From positions 124,001 through 188,000 of the forward strand of contig NZ_CABVHK010000001.1 of the NCBI RefSeq assembly GCF_902497785.1: a DNA stretch of 64,000 nt. The letters run 5' to 3'. The DNA is from Pseudomonas fluorescens (GTDB taxonomy: Bacteria; Pseudomonadota; Gammaproteobacteria; Pseudomonadales; Pseudomonadaceae). Shown here piece after piece: positions 48,959 to 58,153 of the stretch. Numbering within the stretch: position 1 is the stretch's first letter; each line of letters opens with the position of its first letter. Position numbers and translations under genes: made by a program. Under the pieces are notes generated by a model, which searched no databases, had not been told where the DNA came from, and saw only the letters and a list, made by a program, of their open reading frames with translations.

Positions 48959-51490
48959 ATGGTCGAGCAAAAATTCAACAGCGGGATGCCAGTGATTGCC
49001 AACCTGGAGGACTTTGACAAAAACTCCGGTGGCTGGTTTGAACGGGTCATATTCCGTCATCGCATGGTGGTCGTCGTTGCCTGCTTGCTCGCCACTGTGG
49101 TGCTGGGCTTCTTCGCTACACGGCTGCAAGTCAATGCCAGCTTCGAAAAAATGATTCCCAGCTCCAGCCCTTACATCAAGAATTACCTGGCGTATAAAAA
49201 CCAGTTGCCAGGCCTGGGCAACAGCATTCGCGTCGTGGTGGAAAACAAATCCGGTGATATCTACGACGCCGACTATCTGCTGGCGCTGCAAAAGGTCAAC
49301 GACACCCTGTACCTGATTCCAGGCATCGACCGCTCCTGGATGAAATCGCTGTGGATGCCCATCGTTCGCTGGAAAGAAGTGACGGAGGAGGGCATTGATG
49401 GCGGTGCGGTCATGCCATCGGATTACGACGGCAGTGACAAATCGATCACGGCCTTGCGCCGCAACATTATGCGTTCCGGGATCATTGGCAACCTGGTGGC
49501 GAACGACGGCCGGTCGAGCATGATTGTCGCGCCGCTGCTCGATACCAATCCGCAGACCGGACAACCCCTGGATTACGGTGATTTTTCCAAGCAACTGGAA
49601 GCGCAGATTCGCTCGCTGGAAAGTGACAAAGTGGGCATCCACATTGTGGGTTTCAGCAAGCTGGTGGGCGACCTGATCGACGGCCTGTATTCGGTCATGC
49701 TGTTCTTTGGCGCATCGGTACTGATCGCCGGGTTGTTCGTCTATTTCTATACACGCTGCCTGCGCAGTACCTTGCTGCTGGTGAGCGTGGCAGTGGCGGG
49801 GGTGGTGTGGTTGCTGGGTTTGATGCAACTCCTCGGCTACGAACTGGACCCTTACTCCATCCTGGTGCCGTTCCTGATTTTTGCCATCGGGATCTCCCAC
49901 GGCACGCAAAAAATGAACGGCATTCTTCAGGACATTGGCCGTGGCACCCATAAATACATTGCTGCGCGCTATACCTTCCGCCGCTTGTTTCTCACTGGCT
50001 TGACTGCGCTCCTGACCAATATCGTTGGTTTTGCCGTGCTGGTGATCATTGATATTCCGGTGATTCGCGACCTGGCACTGACCACCAGCATTGGTGTCGC
50101 CGTGCTGATTTTCACCAAGTTGCTGCTGATTCCGGTGGCGTTGTCGTACCTGGGCGTCAGTAAGAAAGCCGCGCGTATCGCCATCGCCAAAGATCAGGCC
50201 GGCGCAGAAAACCGCGGTTTTCTCGGGCGTCTGTGGAGCGGCCTGGATCGCTTCACCGAACGGCCGATGGCCACGGCGGTGATTGCCGTATCGCTGGTGG
50301 TGACGCTGATTGGCAGCGTGGTGATGATGCACCTCAAGGTCGGTGATCTGGATCCCGGTGCACCGGAGTTGCGTGCGGATTCGCGCTATAACCGCGATAA
50401 CGCCTACATCACCAGCCACTACGGACTTTCCAGTGACCAGTTCGTGGTCATCATGAAGACCAACGAAGACAGCTGCCGTCTGTACCAGTCGCTGCAAAGC
50501 ATGGACAAACTGGCCTGGCGCCTGCGCCAGACGCCTGGTGTACAAACCACCCAGTCGCTGGCCGAAACCGTGCGCATGATCAGCTCCGGCATGGCTGAAG
50601 GCAGCCCGAAATGGTTGAGCATCAGCCGCGACCAGGCGATCACCAACTCGGCGGTGGATGCCGCGATGATTTCTGCACCGGGCATCACCAACCAGCAGTG
50701 CTCGGTCACTCCATTGATCGCCTACCTGGCTGATCACAAAGCCGACACACTGAGCCGGGTGTTGAAAGTTTCTGAAGAGTTCGCCAAGGAAAACAACACA
50801 CCCGCTGGCGCCGAGCAGCCTGTGGAATTCCTCCTGGCTGCGGGTAATGCCGGGATCGAGGCCGCCACTAACATTGAGGTAGAGAAGGGCATCATCACCA
50901 TGTACCTGGCCGTGTATGGCGCTACGGCCTTGCTCTGCCTGCTGACCTTCCGCAGTTGGCGCGCAACCCTGGTGGCGCTGATTCCTTTGCTGATGACTAC
51001 GATCATCTGCAAGGCGCTGATGGTCTGGTTGGGGATCGGCCTGAAAGTAGCCACCTTGCCGGTAATCGCCGTGGGTGTCGGTGTCGGCGTGGACTACGCG
51101 CTGTATCTGCTCAGTGTGCAACTGGCGGTGCAGGAACGCGGTGGAAGCCTGGCGGTTGCGTATCGCCGCTCGCTGGATTTCACCGGTCGGGTCGTGGCGC
51201 TCGTTGGCCTGACCATGGCCGCCGGGGTGATTACCTGGGCCTGGTCGCCGATCAAGTTCCAGGCGGACATGGGCATTCTGCTGACCTTCATGTTCCTGTG
51301 GAACATGCTCGGTGCGCTGGTGCTGATCCCGGCCCTCTCGCATTACCTGCTCAACCCGAAAGGCAACTCCAAGGCCGGCGTGACCCTCGATCTGGAGGAC
51401 GCGCGCGCCCAACAGGAACCGCGCAAACCCGCGGCCAGCGCACCTGCACCCCAATTGACCGAGCTCGCCTTACCCCGGCGTGTCCGCTGA
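48959..51490 (+). CDS. RND-superfamily (MMPL-type) transporter
   Basis: An 843-residue inner-membrane protein with 12 predicted helices in the RND arrangement: helix 1 at about 35-55, a large periplasmic loop, five helices (about 235-400), then the repeat with a second loop and five helices ending near 800. VIAVGVGVGVDYALYLLSVQ is the typical second-repeat helix. This family moves lipids and hydrophobic molecules. GAGAAAG precedes the ATG. With DUF1302, DUF1329 and the YCF48-like protein it probably forms an envelope-spanning system; direction of transport is not deducible. Confidence 0.92.
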   Translation: MVEQKFNSGMPVIANLEDFDKNSGGWFERVIFRHRMVVVVACLLATVVLGFFATRLQVNASFEKMIPSSSPYIKNYLAYKNQLPGLGNSIRVVVENKSGDIYDADYLLALQKVNDTLYLIPGIDRSWMKSLWMPIVRWKEVTEEGIDGGAVMPSDYDGSDKSITALRRNIMRSGIIGNLVANDGRSSMIVAPLLDTNPQTGQPLDYGDFSKQLEAQIRSLESDKVGIHIVGFSKLVGDLIDGLYSVMLFFGASVLIAGLFVYFYTRCLRSTLLLVSVAVAGVVWLLGLMQLLGYELDPYSILVPFLIFAIGISHGTQKMNGILQDIGRGTHKYIAARYTFRRLFLTGLTALLTNIVGFAVLVIIDIPVIRDLALTTSIGVAVLIFTKLLLIPVALSYLGVSKKAARIAIAKDQAGAENRGFLGRLWSGLDRFTERPMATAVIAVSLVVTLIGSVVMMHLKVGDLDPGAPELRADSRYNRDNAYITSHYGLSSDQFVVIMKTNEDSCRLYQSLQSMDKLAWRLRQTPGVQTTQSLAETVRMISSGMAEGSPKWLSISRDQAITNSAVDAAMISAPGITNQQCSVTPLIAYLADHKADTLSRVLKVSEEFAKENNTPAGAEQPVEFLLAAGNAGIEAATNIEVEKGIITMYLAVYGATALLCLLTFRSWRATLVALIPLLMTTIICKALMVWLGIGLKVATLPVIAVGVGVGVDYALYLLSVQLAVQERGGSLAVAYRRSLDFTGRVVALVGLTMAAGVITWAWSPIKFQADMGILLTFMFLWNMLGALVLIPALSHYLLNPKGNSKAGVTLDLEDARAQQEPRKPAASAPAPQLTELALPRRVR

Positions 51491-51536
51491 CTAATAGCCG
51501 GGCACAGACCTGGCTGGCAACTGCAAGGAGAGAACA

Positions 51537-52508
51537 ATGTTCGAGTTATTGATGAGTGCCGACATGATGGTTCCGGACCCGGACGGCATGACGGAAATGT
51601 TGGTCGACAAGCTCGGCATCTACAAACACGAACGCTGGCGCCAGGCGTTCGATAATCACCCGTATATTGCGCATTTCCTGCGGGTACACAAATCCCTCGC
51701 GGTGTCGCCTACGCGCATCGAACCGCAGTGGCACCTGGATCGGCCGAACCCCGGTGATCCGTTGTTCCATGACTTTCTGGAAAGCCTGAAGGATTTCCAG
51801 GGGCATCATCGGCCGATGATCACGCACTCCATCGTGCTGGCCCTGCACGGGGACAAGTTCGACGCGCTGGTAGACAAACTGATGCGTCGTCGCTTGCCTT
51901 TCCGCATGGCGCAGCGCACCCCGGAAATGCCCTTCGACCGCTTATGGCTGGGTGCCACTCCCGAGCAACCGTATTACCAGCCCACGGTGGATGGCGGTTT
52001 GTGCATTGAGATCATGCCGACCGAGCCTTTGCAGATGCCGCCGGAAACGTATCAGTTGCCACCGATGCAGCCGCGTGATCTCAAGCCCGGCGACATGGTC
52101 CGCGTCACCGCCCGTGGCTTCCTGGTACGCGACCTCGATGAAACCCTGCGTAAGGTCTCGACCAACCTCGATTGGGAACCGAGCGGGCCGGTCGAGAGCA
52201 TCGGCAGCGAAGGTTACCGCCGTGCGCGTATGGGTTTCACCGTGCCGAACAGTGCCACCCTCGATGTCCTCGAGGCGACCTACTGGAACACCGACGCCGG
52301 CCACTACGTCAATAACTGGGGGCCGGGTCCGTACTACATCCGCATCGGTGTCAACGATCTGGCTGCCAAGGCCGAGGATCTGCGGTCACGCGGCACGCGG
52401 TTCCAGTGGATCGAATCCTCCGAGGCCGTCGGCGGCCGTGCGTTGATCAAGATCGACCCACAAGAACTCAATGGCCAGGTCTTCGAGTTCGAGGAGTGCC
52501 CTGTATGA
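51537..52508 (+). CDS. VOC-fold protein of unknown function
   Basis: A 323-residue protein that looks like two vicinal-oxygen-chelate modules. The first half contains ITHSIVLALHGDKFDALVDK and the second contains PYYIRIGVNDLAAKAEDLRS and GQVFEFEECP, a typical VOC edge strand with Glu. Metal ligands cannot be assigned with certainty. Activities of the fold include extradiol ring cleavage, isomerisation and epimerisation. GGAGAG precedes the ATG, and the stop overlaps the next start (ATGA), so it is coupled to the hydratase and likely a dedicated pathway enzyme. Confidence 0.78.
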   Translation: MFELLMSADMMVPDPDGMTEMLVDKLGIYKHERWRQAFDNHPYIAHFLRVHKSLAVSPTRIEPQWHLDRPNPGDPLFHDFLESLKDFQGHHRPMITHSIVLALHGDKFDALVDKLMRRRLPFRMAQRTPEMPFDRLWLGATPEQPYYQPTVDGGLCIEIMPTEPLQMPPETYQLPPMQPRDLKPGDMVRVTARGFLVRDLDETLRKVSTNLDWEPSGPVESIGSEGYRRARMGFTVPNSATLDVLEATYWNTDAGHYVNNWGPGPYYIRIGVNDLAAKAEDLRSRGTRFQWIESSEAVGGRALIKIDPQELNGQVFEFEECPV

Positions 52509-53323
52509 GCACAGCGCAAGAACCGCAGTCTCCCGTTTTGATCAACGATGCGGTGCGCCTTGAGCGTGATGCCATGGTGGGTTGGGTGGTACTGACCCGG
52601 CCCCGGCAGATCAACGCCATCAACGACGATATTCGTCAGGGCGTGCCGCAAGCACTGGCGCTGTTGCAGCAAGACCCGGACATTCGCGTGATCGTGATTC
52701 GCGGGGAAGGTGAGCGAGGCTTTTGTGCGGGTGCTGATATCAAGGAGCGTCGTGGCCCGGAATCGAGCCTGCAAGTGCGGCAGCGCATGGAACAGGTGCG
52801 CTGGATCGAAGCGCTGGATGGCATCAGCAAACCGGTGATCGCTGCCATTCATGGTTATTGCATGGGCGGTGGGTTGGAACTGGTGCTGGCGTGTGACATC
52901 CGCTTCGCCGCGCCCGATGCCGTGTTCGCCCTGCCGGAAACCGGCCTGGGGCTGATTCCCGGCGGCGGCGGTACGCAACGACTGTCCCGAGTGGTGGCGC
53001 CGGGTCAGGCATTGGACATGTTGCTCACCGGTGACCGGGTGGGCGCCGAACAAGCGCAGCGCATTGGTCTGGTCAGCCGCCTGGCCAGCGACAACGCCAG
53101 CCTGCTGGACGAAGTACGGGCCTTTGCTCAGCGCATCGCCGTCAAACCACCCACCGCGTCGGCGTTTGTCAAACAGGCAGCACGGGCGGCGCTGGACATG
53201 GACCTCAAACGTGGCCTGGACCTGGAGCTTGATCTGTTCGCCTTGCTGGCCCCGACCAAGGATGCCCGCGAGGCGGCCCAGGCGTTCAGTGAACGGCGCG
53301 AACCGCGATTTACCGGCGAGTAA
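52505..53323 (+). CDS. Enoyl-CoA hydratase
   Basis: Crotonase of 272 residues with both catalytic glutamates: E125 (MGGGLELVLACD) and E145 (FALPETGLGLIPGGGGTQRL). The oxyanion segment GFCAGADIKER is standard. Hydration of a 2-enoyl-CoA is therefore a safe inference, unlike the crotonase at the left window edge that lacks the second Glu. The start at 52505 overlaps the preceding VOC gene. Confidence 0.94.
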   Translation: MSTAQEPQSPVLINDAVRLERDAMVGWVVLTRPRQINAINDDIRQGVPQALALLQQDPDIRVIVIRGEGERGFCAGADIKERRGPESSLQVRQRMEQVRWIEALDGISKPVIAAIHGYCMGGGLELVLACDIRFAAPDAVFALPETGLGLIPGGGGTQRLSRVVAPGQALDMLLTGDRVGAEQAQRIGLVSRLASDNASLLDEVRAFAQRIAVKPPTASAFVKQAARAALDMDLKRGLDLELDLFALLAPTKDAREAAQAFSERREPRFTGE

Positions 53324-53353
53324 AGCGCCACTCAAAACAATAAGGAACAGAGC

Positions 53354-54175
53354 ATGAGCACAGGAAAACTGGCAGGACGAGTGGCCATTATTACCGGCTC
53401 CGGTGGCGGCCTGGGCGCTGAGTGCGCACGGGTGCTGGCGTCGCATGGTGCAAGTATTGCGGTGGTCGATATCAATTTCGAGGGGGCCACAGCTGTGGCC
53501 CAGTCACTCCTCGCCGAGGGGCATCAAGCCTTGGCGATCGCCACCGACGTCTCCTCGGAAGACGCCGTGCGCGCGATGGTTGCTCAGGTTAAACAGCATT
53601 TCGGCCGTATCGACATTCTGCACAACAACGCGGCGATCCTGAACGCCGAGCAACGTCAGCTAGACCGCGATTTCGTCAACCTCGACATGCAGGCCTGGGA
53701 CCGCGCCATCGCCGTCAACCTGCGTGGCGCGGTGCTGTGCACCAAGCATGTGATTCCGGTCATGCTGGAGAACGGCAAGGGCTCGATTATCTTCGCCACC
53801 TCGGGTCTGGGCATGCAGGGCGATATGTCCCTGACCGGCTACGCCACCTCCAAGGCGGGGCTGATGATGCTGCCGCGCATGGTCGCCTCGCAATACGGCA
53901 AACAAGGCATTCGCGGCAACGCCGTGCAGATCGGCCTGGCGCCTTCGGAACACGCCATGCCTGAACCCTTGCTCGACATCCTGCGCGACAACCACTGCAC
54001 TGCCGAGCTGGGCACGCCTCGGCAGATTGCCGATGTGGTGGCGTTCCTGGCCAGTGACGAATCCTCATTTGTCACGGGCACCACGCTGGTCGCTGATGGT
54101 GGTTTCAGCAGCCACACCCCCTCCCTGGTGGCGATGCGCGCGCTGTTTGCGCAGATGGGCCGCACCGGCATGTAA
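53354..54175 (+). CDS. SDR-family oxidoreductase
   Basis: Classical SDR of 273 residues, with TGSGGGLG at the cofactor loop, NNAA at the NNAG site, Y163-x3-K167 (YATSK) and ADGGFSSH near the C-terminus. AAGGA precedes the ATG, 30 bp after the hydratase. In this order (hydratase then SDR) a 3-hydroxyacyl-CoA dehydrogenase role is plausible but unproven. Confidence 0.92.
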   Translation: MSTGKLAGRVAIITGSGGGLGAECARVLASHGASIAVVDINFEGATAVAQSLLAEGHQALAIATDVSSEDAVRAMVAQVKQHFGRIDILHNNAAILNAEQRQLDRDFVNLDMQAWDRAIAVNLRGAVLCTKHVIPVMLENGKGSIIFATSGLGMQGDMSLTGYATSKAGLMMLPRMVASQYGKQGIRGNAVQIGLAPSEHAMPEPLLDILRDNHCTAELGTPRQIADVVAFLASDESSFVTGTTLVADGGFSSHTPSLVAMRALFAQMGRTGM

Positions 54176-54183
54176 CCCTTGCC

Positions 54184-54207
54184 CGGCGCATCCCGTGCGG
54201 TGCGCCG
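54184..54207 (+). other. Intercistronic hairpin
   Basis: CGGCGCA (54184-54190) pairs perfectly with TGCGCCG (54201-54207) around a 10-nt loop, between the SDR and FAD-oxidoreductase genes. No T run follows, so termination is uncertain. Confidence 0.4.
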
Positions 54208-54272
54208 CGGCTGATCTTTGCCGCCATAGCCGCCGCGCGCCGCTGTGGTTGAACTCGACTTGGAATTAATTG

Positions 54273-55877
54273 ATGAACCAGAACCAAAATGCGAGCACTA
54301 CGGATTTTGATGTGATCATCGTCGGCGGTGGCACCAATGGCCTTTCGGCTGGCTGCTACCTGGGCCTGGAAGGCAAGAAGGTGCTGGTTCTGGAGGCATT
54401 GGACAAGGTCGGCGGGATGGCCTCCTCGGGTTACCTGATACCCGAAGCGCCGCAGCATCTGGTTCATCCCTGTGCCCTGGACATGATGTCGATGCGCGTG
54501 CATTCCCATGTGCCAGCGGAGCTGGGACTTGATCGACACGGTTTCAAATCGATAGAGCTTGCGCCGGGGTATGTGTACTTGCATCCGGATGGCCAATCTC
54601 TGATCTTCTGGCGCGATCGCGAGAAAACCGCCGCCGAGATCCGCCGGTTCAGCAGCAAGGATGCCGAGGCGTTTCTGCAGTTCATGAAAGTCATCGACAT
54701 GTTCCTCGATATCGCGCTGCCGATGATGCGTGTCGACCCGGCCAAAACAAACCTCGGCGTGAAGCTGAAAATGCTTGGCACCGCCATCAAACACAAAGCG
54801 CTGAAACCCGAGCTGATGGCGCTGATGACAGGCTCCGCGTTGCAGGCGGCACGTGAGCGCTTCGAGCATCCGGTGACCATTTCCGCGATGTGTGCACTCA
54901 CTGGGCTGGCAGGGGATATCAGCGCCGATGGCGGTGGCATCTATTACGCCTTGCTCGGTTTCCTTCATCGTTTTGGCGTGGGCCGGGTATTGGGTGGCAT
55001 GCAGCAGTTGAGCAATGCCATGCAGACTCGACTGGAAGAGCTGGGCGGGCAAGTGCTGGTGTCGGCCAGCGTCAGTGAAATCGTTGCCAGGGACGGTCTG
55101 ATCAAAGGCGTGAAACTGGCTGATGGTCGTCAGTTCACCGCACGTGCGGTCATTGCCGGCTGCCACCCCAAGCCGGCGTTGGACATGGTTACCCGTGGTG
55201 AAATCCCTCAACACCTGCTGACCCGTATCGCCATGGCACCTGCTAACGGCAGAGGGTCGGGACCATTGAAGGTGGATGTTGCCCTGCGTGGGCAGATTTC
55301 TTTGCCGCGTTTTGCTGCCATTCGCGGCGATGGCGTGGATTTGCGTAAAACCGTCATGCTGATCGGCACCGAAGAAGCCGTGCTGGAAAACTTCGCCGCC
55401 TGCGCCCGTGGTGAAGTACCGAAGTTGCCCTATATCACCGTGGCCGCACCCAGTGCGGCCGACCCTTCACAAGCGCCAACCGGGCAGGATGTGTTGTACA
55501 TCTATCCGCCGGTGATGCCGGTGAATCCCAATGAAGGTTGGGACGCGCTGCGTGAGCGGGTGGCCGACCAGGTGCAGGAACAGCTGTATGACTACATCGA
55601 TGGGATCGAGGGGCAGGTGATTGGCCGACATATCGAGGCTGCTCCGGATTTTACTGCGCGCTTGAACACGGTGAATGGCTGCGTGGTGCATATCGACACC
55701 ACCTCGATGCGCTCGAGCACCATGCGCCCGGCGTACGGTTTGGGAGGCGATACCTTGCCGGTGGCGGGACTGTATTTAGGGAGTGCCGGCATTCATCCGG
55801 GCGGTGGGGTAAACGGCATGGCCGGGCGGTTGGCGGCCAAGCGGGTGAGCAAGTATTTGCGTAAAAAGGCTGACTGA
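54273..55877 (+). CDS. FAD-dependent oxidoreductase, phytoene desaturase-like
   Basis: A 534-residue flavoprotein of the CrtI/amine-oxidase superfamily: N-terminal dinucleotide fold DFDVIIVGGGTNGLSAGCYL with Glu at the end of strand 2 (VLEAL), a central helical substrate domain, and the C-terminal FAD contact GGGVNGMAGRLAAKRV. Such enzymes desaturate or isomerise isoprenoid and related hydrophobic skeletons, in keeping with the cluster. The ATG at 54273 has only a weak GGAA upstream; a TTG one codon earlier is less likely. It is last in the operon and is followed by a REP-like palindrome. Confidence 0.9.
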   Translation: MNQNQNASTTDFDVIIVGGGTNGLSAGCYLGLEGKKVLVLEALDKVGGMASSGYLIPEAPQHLVHPCALDMMSMRVHSHVPAELGLDRHGFKSIELAPGYVYLHPDGQSLIFWRDREKTAAEIRRFSSKDAEAFLQFMKVIDMFLDIALPMMRVDPAKTNLGVKLKMLGTAIKHKALKPELMALMTGSALQAARERFEHPVTISAMCALTGLAGDISADGGGIYYALLGFLHRFGVGRVLGGMQQLSNAMQTRLEELGGQVLVSASVSEIVARDGLIKGVKLADGRQFTARAVIAGCHPKPALDMVTRGEIPQHLLTRIAMAPANGRGSGPLKVDVALRGQISLPRFAAIRGDGVDLRKTVMLIGTEEAVLENFAACARGEVPKLPYITVAAPSAADPSQAPTGQDVLYIYPPVMPVNPNEGWDALRERVADQVQEQLYDYIDGIEGQVIGRHIEAAPDFTARLNTVNGCVVHIDTTSMRSSTMRPAYGLGGDTLPVAGLYLGSAGIHPGGGVNGMAGRLAAKRVSKYLRKKAD

Positions 55878-55913
55878 AGCGGGTCGCTGATTCCAAGCCC
55901 CTAAGCAACCCCC

Positions 55914-55943
55914 CCCTGTGGGAACAAGCCTGCTTCCACAGGG
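55914..55943. repeat. REP-like palindrome
   Basis: CCCTGTGGGAA and TTCCACAGGG arms around CAAGCCTGC (one unpaired G) resemble the Pseudomonas repetitive extragenic palindromes that begin CCTGTGGGAG. It lies between the convergent FAD-oxidoreductase and TetR genes and may also end transcription. Confidence 0.65.
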
Positions 55944-55976
55944 AAAGCTCATTGGGCGAGAGTGTGTGAACGGTGC

Positions 55977-56642
55977 TTAAACGCCGTCGACGTTTTTTTC
56001 TGCGCCCAGCGAAATACTCGCCAGCACAAAATCCGCCGAGTACTGACGCCAGGTGGCCATGCCTTGCTCCGAGTCCGTATCCAGCCCGGCAAGTGCCGAC
56101 ATCGAATAGCGGTTGGTGAACCAGCCAGTAGTCACCAGCGAAGCGCTGGCCAACAACAGGCGCGGGTTGATGTCTGCGCGAAAATCACCACTGGCCGCAC
56201 CCCGCAACAAAATCGCGTCGAGCTTGGCGATCAGCTTCGGTGCCATTTCCAGAAAATGGTTGCGAGGTGTTTCGTGGGTGTCATGGTAGCGAATGCCTTC
56301 CAGCGCCAGGCTGCCGAGGAAGGGGTCCAGACGGTACTGGTCAAAAAAATGATTGAGCACGGCGCGCATCGCCACTGGCGGTGAAAGCTCTTCGACATTG
56401 AGGTTGACCAGCTCGGACATGATGTTGTCCGAAGACTCATCCAGTACCGCTACAAACAGGCCTTCCTTGGAGTTGTAGTAGTGGTAGACCAGCTGTTTGG
56501 TAACGCCGGCTTCCCGGGCAATTTCTTCCACGCGCGCACCGGCCAGGCCTTTTCTGGCGAACTCCACGCGCGCTGCCGCGAGCAGGCGATTCATCGTATT
56601 GCGTTTGCCCTGTTCGCCACCTTCTCCTGCCTTTACCGCCAC
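55977..56642 (-). CDS. TetR-family transcriptional regulator
   Basis: A 221-residue repressor-type protein with a clear N-terminal helix-turn-helix (ARVEEIAREAGVTKQLVYHY, about 36-55) and a helical ligand domain. It is divergent from the P450 operon. A perfect 11-bp inverted repeat (56705-56731) lies in the shared intergenic region and is the obvious operator. The ligand is presumably a substrate or early intermediate. Confidence 0.94.
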   Translation of the reverse strand: MAVKAGEGGEQGKRNTMNRLLAAARVEFARKGLAGARVEEIAREAGVTKQLVYHYYNSKEGLFVAVLDESSDNIMSELVNLNVEELSPPVAMRAVLNHFFDQYRLDPFLGSLALEGIRYHDTHETPRNHFLEMAPKLIAKLDAILLRGAASGDFRADINPRLLLASASLVTTGWFTNRYSMSALAGLDTDSEQGMATWRQYSADFVLASISLGAEKNVDGV

Positions 56643-56704
56643 CTCGTCCTCCTCATGCCAGTTTTGGCCAGGTTATTCACACCTTGAAGCATTTCCCCGG
56701 GGGC

Positions 56705-56731
56705 CTTCGTTTGACCCCAAGTCAAACGAAG
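56705..56731. promoter_or_regulatory. Perfect inverted repeat, probable TetR operator
   Basis: CTTCGTTTGAC and GTCAAACGAAG are exact reverse complements separated by CCCAA (27 bp in all). It sits 62 bp from the TetR start and 93 bp from the P450 start, the classic place for a divergent TetR operator controlling both genes. Confidence 0.8.
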
Positions 56732-56824
56732 CGGACTACCGGCGCAGACACAACCACATACCATGGGTCGGCAGCCGGACAATCTTGGTGTGCAAGAAGA
56801 ATAAAAACAAGACAGGAGCTCCTG

Positions 56825-58102
56825 ATGAGCAACGAAAGCGCAGCACTGGACCTGGCAACCGCATACTCCGCTGTGTCGGAAATGTATCGGGGCACCGACC
56901 TGGATATTCACGCGGTGTGCCGCGAGCAACGGCTGAAATCGCCCATCTATGAAGGCGACTTCATCACCCAGTTTGGCGTGCCGACGAATGCCGGCACCCA
57001 GCAGGGCACTCGCCCGACCTTCGCCTTGTTCAAATACCAGGATGTAATGACTGTCCTGCGCGATGGTGCGACCTATACCAGCGGTTTTATTGCCGAAGGT
57101 CTTGGCGCGTTTTTCGATGGTTTGATCATTCTTGCCATGGACGGTGACGAGCACCGTAAGGTGCGCGCCTTGCTGCAACCGGCCTTTATGCCGGAGACCG
57201 TGAACAAGTGGCGCCCGCAGATCGATCAAGTGATTCGCGAGGAGTACATCCAGCCGATGTTGCCGGCAAAGAAGGCCGACTTGATGAAGTTCGGCCTCGA
57301 GCTGCCGATTCGCGTCATGTACGCTTTGATGGGCTTCCCCTCGGATGAGCCCTCCAAGTACAAGCAATACGCCGCGTGGGCCTTGGCCATTGTCGGCGGC
57401 AACCAGATTGACCCGAGCAAAATGGTTGAAGCGCGACGTCAGGCCGGCATCGCTGTCAAAGGTCTGTACGACGCGCTTGCCGAGGTGGTGGTGCAACGTC
57501 GTGCCGAGGGCAGCCAGGGCGATGATGTGGTCGGGCGTTTGCTGCGCGCGGAGTACGAAGGGCGCACGCTGGATGACCACGAGGTGATCACCTTCACTCG
57601 CTCGCTTTTGCCAGCCGCGGGCGAAACCACCACGCGCATGTTTGGCTCGGTAATGACTTTGCTCTTGACCACGCCCGGCTTGCTGGAACGCGTCAAGGCC
57701 GACCGCTCATTGATCGGCAAGCTGATGGACGAAACCACGCGCTTTGAACCCGTGGCCACTTTCAAGGTGCGCGAAACCGCCCGGGAAGTGGAATTTCACG
57801 GCGTGAAAATCCCCAAGGGTTCGTTCGTCCAGTGCATGGTGGTGTCCGCCAACCGCGACGAAGATGCGTTTGAAAACCCTGAGGTATTCGACATTGATCG
57901 CAAGCCAAAACCCTCCTTTGGTTTTGGCTTCGGCCCGCACATGTGTATCGGTCAGTTCGTCGCCAAAGTGGAAATCAGCTGCGCTGTCAACGCCATCCTC
58001 GACCTCTTTCCCAACTTGCGACTCGACCCGAGCCAACCCGTCCCGCAGATCGGCGGAGCGCAATTGCGAGGCGTGTCCACGCTCCCGGTGATCTGGGACT
58101 GA
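56825..58102 (+). CDS. Cytochrome P450
   Basis: Heme monooxygenase of 425 residues, soluble bacterial class I type. Signatures are the I-helix AGETT (265-269), ExxR E303-TT-R306, and the heme loop FGFGPHMCIGQ with the thiolate C374. GGAG precedes the ATG at 56825; the longer in-frame extension covers the operator region and is not P450-like. It needs a ferredoxin and ferredoxin reductase: a reductase gene lies at 62811-64000, while the only ferredoxin sequence in the window is the broken one at about 32738. Regulation by the divergent TetR is likely. Confidence 0.95.
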   Translation: MSNESAALDLATAYSAVSEMYRGTDLDIHAVCREQRLKSPIYEGDFITQFGVPTNAGTQQGTRPTFALFKYQDVMTVLRDGATYTSGFIAEGLGAFFDGLIILAMDGDEHRKVRALLQPAFMPETVNKWRPQIDQVIREEYIQPMLPAKKADLMKFGLELPIRVMYALMGFPSDEPSKYKQYAAWALAIVGGNQIDPSKMVEARRQAGIAVKGLYDALAEVVVQRRAEGSQGDDVVGRLLRAEYEGRTLDDHEVITFTRSLLPAAGETTTRMFGSVMTLLLTTPGLLERVKADRSLIGKLMDETTRFEPVATFKVRETAREVEFHGVKIPKGSFVQCMVVSANRDEDAFENPEVFDIDRKPKPSFGFGFGPHMCIGQFVAKVEISCAVNAILDLFPNLRLDPSQPVPQIGGAQLRGVSTLPVIWD

Positions 58103-58153
58103 ATCACGCTGTAATCCCGTTTCCCTGCCTCAACAAAAACAACAGAGGGCATC

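Noticed and set aside
48920..51454. An 844-codon open frame on the minus strand opposite the RND gene.
   Set aside because: Its translation is rich in His, Gln and Arg with no hydrophobic core or family motif. It mirrors the GC-rich codon use of the RND gene, which has clear homology and a start site.
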